The notes beneath the pieces were generated by a model that saw nothing but the letters and a program-made list of their open reading frames with translations, was not told where the DNA came from and searched no databases. From assembly GCA_022376465.1 (NCBI GenBank), contig JACDTU010000004.1:682001-746000 (forward strand): a stretch of DNA of 64,000 bases. The letters are read 5' to 3'. The stretch's first letter is position 1. The number at the start of each line of letters is the position of its first letter. A program made the position numbers and the translations under genes. Below, in pieces: positions 55,306 to 64,000 of the stretch. This DNA is from Cubamyces lactineus (taxonomy: Eukaryota; Basidiomycota; Agaricomycetes; Polyporales; Polyporaceae).

Positions 55306-58300
55306 TCAGAAGCCGAACCAGCTCTTCATCCCTTGCTGAGCCGCCAGTCTCTTCGCCTGAGGGTCTCGTAATCAGTTCATGCAACGCGACGTTTGAACCC
55401 AAGAGCTCACTTGTTCAACCATACTCTTACTCCCCTGCTCCAACGAATCCATGCTTTGCTGCAAGTCACCCAGCATCTCTCTGTCCCATGCTAGGTGTAA
55501 GCTATCTGCTTCCGGGCGATGCAACGAGACGCGTACCCCCGCTCAGCCAAGGCAGACCCAAGACGGTTATAGAGGTCTGCCACCCCACTCGACATCCCCG
55601 CTGCAGCGGCAGAAATCGACGCTTGCGACGAAGACCCAGCAGCAGTGGTGCCAGTTGCTGGGCGTTCTGGGCCTGCCCGTGCGCCCGGTTTGTTAGGTTG
55701 GGGGATCGGTCTATCCGGCCCTGCAACTAAATCAACCACAGCCATTACGGCGCATGCAAGTCTGGAGTCGGTAGTGGGCCACTCACGCAATGCATCGATT
55801 TGATCGCCCGCGCTGGCCCCGGCCAACGAACCAATGTACCCTAGCACAGAACCGATCATCGAGGGCGGCCCGAGCGATATGGGCTGAGGTTGAGGAGGGA
55901 CGCTGCCGCGCCCGTGCGCGAGGTCGACGAGAGGAAGCGCATACGGGCCTGCGCGGCGATGGGAGAAGAGGGTTTGTATCTGGGTACTCAGAAGCGGCCG
56001 GATTGACGAGCTTGTCGGAGCTGGGAAGGTCGTATATGTCACAAAATCACCCGCGTCGTCTGCACTCGGCGGGCTGGTCACCATTGTTGAGTATGAGTTT
56101 AGGGACTTCCGGAGAAGCTTAGTCACGTACTCGGATGTTCCTGAGGCGGGAAGCCGTATGGTGTGGATATGCTCGAGGTGAGGGAGAGAGTATATCAGCG
56201 CATTGCCAAGGGTAGTGAACGCGACCAAAGCACATGAATCTGTATGATAGTGTTATTCCATGCCTTCCATGACTGCGAGTATATATCCTGACGTACCAGT
56301 CTTCTGCACAATCTCCGCGCGCTGAACGGTGCCAACCTTCGTAACCCATTCAGCCTTGGCGATACGCTCTCCGTTTACGTTCAGAGTACATTTGACGCCC
56401 TTGCTACCAATCCCCACCCAGACAGATTTCCTCTCTTCCCCTGCGCTGTCCGGATGTAGTACAGCTGCGAGGCCTTGCCTGTCCGCACGACATTGCGTTC
56501 CTGTCTTGACATCGAGAACGAAGCAGCCTCCAGCGATTGGCCGTCCCGGGATTTCAAGGGCTAATCCAGCTTGCTTGACGGACCATGCGCTAGGGGCTTC
56601 GTATGCGAGGGTATATACAGATGTGTTCCCAGATGATGCCGACGCGAAGAGTCGTATTTGTGGGACAGGTTCTGTTCAACTGTCAGTGAGCACTCACAAG
56701 TAGTGCCATGACATTTCGACAATGCGAATACCTGATATCAAGCCACAGCAAGCCCACGACAGCGACAGAAACGGCTCAACATCAGCATGCTTGTGAAGGA
56801 ACCCTGAGCTATTACGCCGGCTTGGATCGTGGCGGAGAATGACCCGAGGTCCACGAAGATCTATGACAAGCAAAGACCCTGAAGCATAGGCAATTGCGAG
56901 GAAACCTAGATACGCTACGTCAGAATAGCCGTCGAGTCTGAAAACTGAAGAAATGCGTACCGGCGTCAGCCAAAGCGCAAGCGGTGACCAAGCCCCGGGC
57001 CTTGTGAGGTTTCACAGCGAAGACGGGGCTGTATCGCAAGCCTCTTCGCGGCCGCAAGTGAGACAGCGAGACAAGCTCCTCGTCCTCAAGAGAACGCTGC
57101 CTGAAGCTTCCCTCTTCGCCCTGTACATCCAGCCTGTGCAAGAGGACTGCTCCGCTCCGCATGACCGTAACGCACTCCAGAGACTCCGGAGCAACGTGGA
57201 TGGTCTCGATGCGTTCCTTCGAAAGCCGCGGATCGTAATCCGCCGATGTTGGAGGTAGAAGGGAAAGACCAAGAGAGTGGTCGATGAACAGCGGTGCGAG
57301 GTCGATGCGCAATCGTGGTAACACTGATGGAAAGCTGCTCGCTAATGGGTTGTCTTCTCCAGTGCTGACCAGCAGCTGCGGGCTAACGTCTAGGAAGCGG
57401 ATCGAGAGATCTCTCAAGTACGTGACCAATATCCTATGAGGTTGGTGCTAATAGGCACGCATGAGTACTATTGGCGACGAAGGACGCTCCGGGCACCTAC
57501 CTTGATATACTTCATCTGACCTTCCGGATCGTCAGACCATGCCACACCACCCTTGACTGGGAATGGGACTTCGCCATCTACGGGCGCGAGCTTGTCACGG
57601 ACTATCGTATCATACGCATGTTTGTCCACCTTCAGGAGATGTTCGCCAAGCACGTCCCAAAGCTGCGGCGGAAGCGAAGCGGCGCGGGGCTCGTCGGAGA
57701 CCTCCATCGACTGCAATGTCATAGCCAACTCTTCAGCCAACGCCTCTTCTGCGTTGGTACCATCACCTTTGCCGGGTTCCGTAGCAGACTGTCTATGCGT
57801 AGCTGGACTATCAGGTGTACCAAGGAAGGTCGGAGGAGGAAACTCAAACGCTTCGCTCGTGCGTGCTTCGGGGACATCCGAGTCTGATACGATCAGGATC
57901 GTGTCCGGGTCGTAATGGCCACCGAAGTGGGGCGTAGAGCGCGGAAAGAGATGGAAATCCTGCACCGGCCCTACCGTTGTATATGTGTACACATCCTTGA
58001 CGATGAGCGACTGGATCATTGCTGCTCGCGTCTGGGGGTGCAATACAGGCGCTGCGCCCGCAGGCTTGGGCGACCCCGCATCCGGCGGCGCGGGTGGCTG
58101 CAGCGGCGGAAGCAGTAAGGCAGTGAGACCTGGAGGTGAGTCGATCGTCATTCCGCCTAGTACGGTCAGTACTGTGTCGCCTCCTCGCGGGTCGGAGCTA
58201 TTTGGGAAGCCACTCCAAGCCAACTTGAATATCGGCTCTCGCGGAGGCTCGATTGGGTGGTCTGCCGGGGACGATAAGACGGAGTCGAGCTTGGCGGTGT

Positions 58301-59632
58301 CCACCGCACTGAGGTCCTCCTCTCCTACGCTATCAAGGGTGCGTAGTGCTAGCGGCCTGTCCTCGTCTTCAAGGGCCCAAAAGCCGATCGTTCCATCGGC
58401 ATATCCGACGGCTAGCAAATGCCCTGATGGGTGTATGGCCAGAGCTGTTGCTTGCAAGCGACGGGGCAAGAGAATATCCTGTGATGAGGTTCCTCGCTCG
58501 TATCAACGGATTGGCAGGTTTCTGCTACGTTACCCTACCTTGGCATGAAACCCAGCCCCTCCCGGTGCTCCAGGTGGCAATATGAGTTCGAAGGCTCTGA
58601 CTGTGTTTTGAGCCGCCTAGTTGAAGTAATCAGTCGTTGTGCGTCCTTCCGGCTTGCTACAACATACAAGATCCGATACAAGAACGCCCCCTGTACTGCA
58701 AATTAGCACACCAGCTATCCCTCGTTAGATGCATCGCGTACCTTCAAACAGTACGAAGAGTAGGTTCAAGTCGCGGGGGTGGACAACTGTGTCAATAATC
58801 AAATCCCTGTCACCAAGCTTGTCAACGAGTACGGGCAGTGAGACTTGACTATGACCTACGCGCCAAGTGCACCGGAAAGGTCCAAGCCACTCGCAAGTGA
58901 CCTTTTCTCGTACAGCTTCCATTGATTGGGTATAGAGTATTGGGAGATGCGCAGACAAAGCAGGTCGTACGTCTTGATCTCTCCATCAGCGAGCGCTATG
59001 AACGCCTGAATTCACTCAATGAGCTGCGATGAGTCGGTGTATCGTCATCAATACTGACATGGGTATGAGAGGGGGACGTGACGATTGCGCTGGCAAGTTA
59101 CCCTTGGTGAGCATGAGGACGACATAAAGCTGAGGGACACCATACTGGACAGGTTGCCCAAATCCGGTAATCCTCTGTAACTTGGGCTTGCCAAGTGACG
59201 CACAGTCCCAGACGTGCAACCTATCGTGCTCGTCTACATTGTATTAGTTGACGAGGGTCGTGGTGACATCCGTGCCAGTCGATCTGACCTATGCATAGCA
59301 GCTTGAATACGGATACAGCGAATTGCAGGAACTTGACTTTCAGACCAGCAGGTTCGGTGATCTTCAACCTGCTCTCAACACCGGGGGATCCATATACATG
59401 GATAGAGCCGTGAGCCGTCCCTGGACGAATGAACAGGGTATCAGCGATTGCTGGATGTATATAAGGGTTAGCGCGTACCGATTGCAAGGAGACCAGACAC
59501 CGGATCAGTTGCGACTGCAGTGATATCTACGTGATGGGGAATTGTTCTCAGCAGGATTGCCTCCCAATCTGACGCATCGGATATGTCTAGGGACAGGTCG
59601 GGGAGGCTCTTGACTGCCTGTGATGTGAACAT
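55306..59632 (-). CDS. Lgl/Sro7/tomosyn family exocytosis regulator with R-SNARE-like tail
   Basis: A large WD40 protein that binds plasma-membrane SNAREs and Rab effectors in polarized exocytosis. It starts at 59632 (MFTSQAVKSLPDLSLDISDA), followed by VDITAVATDPVSGLLAIGT and SIHVYGSPGVESRLKI. DRLHVWDCASLGKP, KVTCEWLGPFRCTWRVGHSQ, AIHPSGHLLAVGYADGTIGF, SLECVTVMRSGAVLLHRL and MVAFTTLGNALIYSLPHLEH lie along the two propellers. The C-terminal end, joined over two introns, reads DLYNRLGSALAERGEMLGDL, QQSMDSLEQGSKSMVEQ and AKRLAAQQGMKSWFGF, stop at 55306-55308. This tail resembles the R-SNARE coil of tomosyn, with AERG at the zero-layer position. More than ten introns are used; some internal exons between 58500 and 59500 are approximate. 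Confidence 0.88.
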
Positions 59633-60189
59633 GATGGTCGTTGTAAACCTATGGTCTGGTAGGCTGCTCAAGCGTCGGGCCCAGGTAATGATTGAACGAT
59701 GATGGTTAATAGGCAATACTTGAGCTGGGAGAGGTTCCCAGACCGTTCGAAGCGCAAGACATGTACCGTCGACCTCGGTCGATGGCGGTGGATGGCAAGA
59801 TGCCCTCCAAGCGGGTTGCGCCAAGTGGGTTGTCCCAATCACATGATCAGACGCGTCGCGTCTAGGGTGGGCGCCAACCAGTACTGCAGTGAGGCAACTG
59901 TCGCTGCGAACTCCTGAGACGTACACCTCTTACGATTGGCTTTACCAACGATCATAAGCTCGCAGTACAGCAGAAAATAAGAGGAACGGCGGACCAGTGT
60001 TTATTCCTGGCTCACACAGCACGACGAGCCACTCCACTGCGGCGTTCGTCGCACCCACCATCACGTCATGGCTCGGTGCGGATACAGTACACTACGAAGA
60101 GCATATAAGCCCCACATACCCCTAGGCGCAGAGGTAACGTATCATCCCGAACGCGCTGCACGACAACCTCGCTAATTGATATCTGAACC
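59633..60189. promoter_or_regulatory. Shared divergent promoter, Lgl / YdjM-like gene
   Basis: 557 bases lie between divergent starts. An ATATAAG TATA element is at 60103-60109, 81 bp before the plus-strand ATG. No gene is recognised inside. Confidence 0.5.
60103..60109 (+). promoter_or_regulatory. TATA box of the YdjM-like gene
   Basis: ATATAAG lies 81 bp before the start codon at 60190, within the usual distance range seen for other genes in this window. Confidence 0.45.
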
Positions 60190-61090
60190 ATGTGGATTGC
60201 TCACTACGCCTCAGGTACGTTGACAATCCTTCACGCGTGCTGAGCTCCCAGCAATTGCTCAAGTTCACCACCATCTCAGGTCTCGTTGCCAAGCCATTTG
60301 CTCCCATAGTACCTCTATCGGTGCTTGCTCTCGCAGGCGCGCTGCCTGATGTAGTCTTTTTCCTCCTACAATTCTTCGGCATTGAGACCTTCAACCTCGA
60401 CGGCTCGCTCATATCACGCGGATGTTTCCCGTATTCCAATGATTACTCCTACAGTCATTCACTTCTTGGCATGGTTATCTCAGGTGTGTTCCTTAGCTGT
60501 ATCTTCCCCGGAAGTGTAAGGCTTATCCATTGATTAGGTGTCATCTTGGCTGCACTTTACAAGATGGACACTGTGGCACCCGTATCCTTGAAGGATCAAG
60601 CTGTGATTGTAGCTGCTGCAGCGAGCCACTTCCTGCTCGAGTGGCCGTCACACCGCGAGGGTACGTACGGCCCGTTTGTTTTGTGCATGTCACTAGCTGA
60701 GATCCCAGCTTTCATCAGACATCAAGATCACGCCTCACGACTCGAACCAGCTCGGTGCTGGTATGTTTGACCACCCGGTTGTGACGTTCATCGTCGAATG
60801 CGCGATCTATCTGGCTGGTCTCTGGGTCTACACGACCTTCGCACCCATGGCCACGAAAGCCGGCTACAAGACTCACAGGAACCGCCTTTGGGCCATCACC
60901 CTATTCCTGATCGGTGCGCAGGCCCACTTCTCGTTCGGATCGTAAGTGCGTTTCCCTACTTTCATCGGACGATGTTCCCGACGCCCGAGTACCAAGTGCC
61001 CCGACGACCGAGACGCGCTGGGTTCACGCGCCTCTATTCCTTGGCCAAGTTCTCGCCAGTTGCTGGCTGATCGGCAAGCTTGAGTCGTAG
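60190..61090 (+). CDS. YdjM/DUF457-like multi-pass membrane protein
   Basis: A membrane protein of about 220 residues. MWIAHYAS joins over an intron to GLVAKPFAPIVPL, then LSVLALAGALPDVVFFLLQF, SNDYSYSHSLLGMVISG, VIVAAAASHFLLEWPSHRED and IKITPHDSNQLGAGMFDHP. VTFIVECAIYLAGLWVYTTF, FLIGAQAHFSFG and, after the last intron, TETRWVHAPLFLGQ and CWLIGKLES follow; stop at 61088-61090. The spaced motifs H...LPD...YSHS...SHFLLE resemble the bacterial YdjM/DUF457 family of membrane-bound metal-dependent hydrolases (HxxxG, PD, HS, SHxxxD/E). The similarity is by pattern only. Homologs seem common in basidiomycetes but have no known role. Confidence 0.65.
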
Positions 61091-61448
61091 ACTCGTAGAT
61101 GTGAGGGGAAGAAGCGCAATGCAAATGAATTAACGTGTAGCAGTAGTATGAATTGTATAATATACCATCCAGCTCTCGTGTAATCTACTTGTTGCGCCGA
61201 CATAGCACAATCCTGGGCGTATGTGCTGACTGCAGAGATGTCAGCATGGGGAAATGCGGGGTAAGCCGATGTTGCTCTCCGGATCCGCGATCGTTCCGAA
61301 TTTGCCGGGCGTGTTGAGTGCGGGGTAAATACATAACACTCGGACCTTCACTCTCGACCACCACTCCTCCTCTTCACCACCTCGACATTCGGGTCTATAT
61401 CCGCTCGGTTACAGGATACTTGTGTACTACGTCTGGGATACTACGAGG
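61091..61448. other. Intergenic, lyase promoter
   Basis: 358 bases between two genes in the same direction. A short AT-rich patch (gtctatatccg, near 61393) lies about 55 bp before the lyase ATG and could be a weak TATA element. Confidence 0.4.
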
Positions 61449-63629
61449 ATGTCGAGTATACTGAGGGCAACTCTCCGAGCTCCAGGTCGCTTTCTACCCG
61501 CCGGCTCTCGCGCAATGAGTACGCTCAACTTCTCCGCACCTTCATTGCCGCTATCGCCGCCCTCCGTCGAGGAGGAACAAGCAGCCTTCGATGCGCGCGT
61601 CGCGGACATGGAGGCCTTCTTCAAACAGCCACGCTTTTCCTCACTGAAGCGACCATACACCGCCGCCCAAGTTGCGTCGAAGCAAGGCTCCTTCCCGGTG
61701 TTGCCTCTGCCTTCCACGCTCCTTGCGAATAAGCTGTATGCGCTCTTCGAGAAGGCTGCCTCGGAGGGGAAGCCTGTTCATACGATGGGTGCAATTGACC
61801 CTGTACAAATGACACAGATGGCGCCGCACCAAGAGGTCGTATATGTCAGTGGCTGGGCGTGCTCCAGCGTATTGACAACGGGTAACAACGACGTCGGTCC
61901 CGACCTTGGGTACGCACGCGCAACATTGTATCATCATCATATGCGAGAATTGAGTCCCGTCCAGAGACTACCCGTACACCACTGTCCCGAACCAAGTGCA
62001 CCGGCTCTTCCGCGCGCAGCAGTTGCACGACAAGAAGCACTATGACGAGCGGTGGAATGCGAGCCCAGAGGCTCGCGCGAAGATGCCTTACATCGACTAC
62101 CTCCGCCCAATCATTGCTGATGCCGACATGGGGTGAGTGTGACTTACTCCGCTGTTCCGACGTAGTGAGCGGATTCACTGAGCAAGCACACGACTTTCAC
62201 AGACATGGGGGCCTTTCTGCCGTAATGAAGTTAGTCAAGCTCTTTGCGGAATCAGTACGTCGTTCCCCGTGTCCGCTATGCATCGTCTATACCGACGCGC
62301 TCTAACTCACAGGGAGCGTCGGCCATCCACCTGGAGGACCAGCTCGTTGGTGGCAAGAAGTGCGGCCACCTCGCGGGGAAAGTCCTTGTCCCGGCATCCG
62401 CCCACGTCTCGCGCCTCATCGCGGCGCGCTTCCAACTTGACATGCTAAAGTCGACGATGCTGCTCATTGCGCGCACGGACGCAGAGTCTGCGAAGCTGCT
62501 CTCGAGCACCGTCGACGTTCTCGACCACGAATTTATCAAGGGCGTGTCCTCCCCGGACAAAGCGCTCGCCGAGGTCATCGCGGCCGCGGAGGCCGAGGGT
62601 CGTAGCGGCGCGGAAATCGACAGGTTGGAGGCCGAGTGGCTCGCGAGGAACCCGCTTTGTACCTTCAATGAAGGTAAGCGACTTATTTTACAAGAGCTCA
62701 AGCATCACATTGACTATTATGAACAGCGTTTGAGCGGGCGTTGCAGAGGTCAAGTGTGAAAGACAAGGAGAATGCATTGAAGGCGTATCGTGAGGCCGTT
62801 GACGGCAAGTCGAATGCGGACGCGCGAGACGTCGCCAAGGATATTCTGGGAGAGAGCATCTTCTGGGATTGGGACCGTAAGCGGCGCACACCCCCTATCG
62901 AGGACTCCGACTGAGTAGTATCCGTGATCAGTGCCGAAGACGCGTGAAGGCTACTACCACTACACCGGCGGCGTAGAGGCAGCGATCAAGCGCGAGCTCG
63001 CCTTTGCGCCGTACGCAGACATGATCTGGCTCGAGACGAAGCTGCCTGACCTTCAGCAAGCGCGCTACTTCTCGCGCAAGATCCGGGAGAAGTACCCCGG
63101 CAAGTGAGTTAACGCGTGCCAGGCGTCCACATTCGAGGTCAGCAACTGATTGTTTGGCAGGTGGTTCGTATACAACCTGAGCCCGAGCTTCAACTGGACT
63201 GCGCAAGGGTTCTCAGACCAGGCTCTAAAGAATTTCGTCTGGGATCTCGGCAAGGAGGGGTACGCGTTCGAACCGTGATCGTGACCCCACGCAGCTGACT
63301 CCTAGTTCACTAGCTTCGTTCTGCAACTCATCTCCCTTGCAGGCTTGCACCTCGACGCCGTTGCAGCTGGTACGTATCCCGACTATTCTGTACGTGAGGT
63401 CCTGAGAGTGATACGCCCTACAGCCGAGCTCGCCGCGCGATTCAAGGAGGAAGGCATGCTTGCCTATGTGAACCTCGTCCAAAAGAAAGAGAAGGAGATT
63501 GGCTGCGACGTGCTCACCCACCAGAAGTGGAGCGGCGCCAACTACATTGACCGTATCTTGACGACCGTCTCCGCTGGCTCGTCGAGCACGTCTGCCGTAG
63601 GCAAGGACTCGACGGAACACTCCTTCTGA
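61449..63629 (+). CDS. Isocitrate lyase / 2-methylisocitrate lyase family, with mitochondrial-type leader
   Basis: A lyase that splits isocitrate (glyoxylate cycle) or 2-methylisocitrate (methylcitrate cycle). The N-terminus [20 protein letters not shown], followed by RAMSTL, looks like a mitochondrial presequence. The core has [63 protein letters not shown] and the catalytic KKCGH in [15 protein letters not shown] (about residue 245). [50 protein letters not shown] and [16 protein letters not shown] follow. It ends KDSTEHSF at 63629 with no peroxisomal SKL-type signal. Leader plus tail favour the mitochondrial 2-methylisocitrate lyase branch, but the branch cannot be settled by eye. About eight introns are used. 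Confidence 0.9.
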
Positions 63630-63783
63630 CAGACCGAATCCACCAATACTGTGTACATACTAGCGAGACCATGCAGCATCTAGCCATTCTTGGAAACACT
63701 CGAAATTACAAGCACAGATACACGTATCATAATACATACGGGCGGAGTCCATTTACACAGCAAATAAAGCGAGGGTATGGTGC

Positions 63784-64000
63784 TTATTGAGGAGCCGGGG
63801 GCGCAGAGATGGTGACAGGAGGTGCATCGACGGATGGAGTCCCCGGACCGCTACCTCGTTTCTTGGCTAGTTGAACGGATAGAGCGTCCGGCATAGCAGA
63901 TCCAGCGCGAGACGAGTCATGAGCAATCCTCCCGCCTCTACCTCTACCTCTACCTGACCCAGTCATAGATGGCAGCTTGGGAAGCGTGAGCCCTGCCGCA
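63784..64000 (-). CDS. C-terminal end of an RG-rich protein, truncated by the window
   Basis: An open frame runs from the right edge to a stop at 63784. It reads GLTLPKLPSMTGSGRGRGRG, then GRIAHDSSRAGSAMPDALSV, QLAKKRGSGPG and ends VTISAPPAPQ. The RGRGRG stretch suggests nucleic-acid binding or arginine methylation. The frame is open to the edge with no start, and convergent placement with the lyase gene supports it as a real 3' end. The family is not recognised. Confidence 0.5.
   Translation of the reverse strand, partial: AAGLTLPKLPSMTGSGRGRGRGGRIAHDSSRAGSAMPDALSVQLAKKRGSGPGTPSVDAPPVTISAPPAPQ

Overview
The window is a gene-dense, intron-rich piece of a filamentous basidiomycete genome. It is most likely an agaricomycete, and Polyporales is a guess. 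Evidence seen: nearly every gene is broken by 45-100 nt GT-AG introns, GC is high, genes lie on both strands with short shared promoters, and families common in mushroom-forming fungi are present (a con-6 protein, a small secreted-type hydrophobic protein, Ser/Thr-rich single-pass membrane proteins, an Msc7-type aldehyde dehydrogenase). About 25 genes can be supported. All gene models come from reading conserved motifs across hand-placed splice sites, so outer boundaries (ATG and stop) are firmer than some internal exon borders.

Layout. 1-8.1 kb: the 3'-truncated end of an RNF126-type RING ubiquitin ligase (-), an Msc7-like aldehyde dehydrogenase (+), a secreted RNase T2 (+) and a con-6 protein (+). 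9.5-20.5 kb: an ARMT1-type carbohydrate phosphatase (+), UTP13 (-), a forkhead transcription factor (-) and a mitochondrial NIPSNAP protein (-) whose nine short exons hide it from open-reading-frame scans. 20.7-27.5 kb: a type II membrane glycosyltransferase (+), a fused MoaA-MoaC molybdenum cofactor gene (MOCS1/cnxABC type, +) and a GNAT acetyltransferase (-). 29.5-36.3 kb: an amidase, a TXNDC17-like thioredoxin and a secreted Thr/Ser-repeat protein (all -). 37-46.3 kb: the EF-hand aspartate/glutamate carrier (-), TRM5 (-), a TatD-type nuclease (+) and the Golgi SNARE GOS1 (-). 47-52.9 kb: a 74-residue hydrophobic protein and two tandem paralogous membrane proteins (all +). 53.4-63.6 kb: an FAD monooxygenase (+), an Lgl/Sro7/tomosyn protein (-), a YdjM/DUF457-like membrane protein (+) and an isocitrate/methylisocitrate lyase (+). 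The window ends inside an RG-rich gene (-).

Functionally these are mostly unlinked housekeeping genes. Several act in mitochondria (carrier, NIPSNAP, MOCS1, TRM5, lyase) and two in SNARE-mediated traffic (GOS1, Lgl). I see no biosynthetic cluster, mobile element, CRISPR array or rRNA.

The most unusual signal is splicing. Reading through conserved protein motifs forces extremely small exons: two consecutive 5-nt exons in the carrier signature of the aspartate/glutamate carrier, a 5-nt exon in the aldehyde dehydrogenase, and a 14-nt exon followed by an apparent 2-nt exon at the same place in both tandem paralogs. One gene is interrupted right after its ATG, and another right before its stop codon. 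The MoaA-MoaC gene has overlapping splice donors that decide between a fusion protein and a MoaA protein with a free diglycine end.
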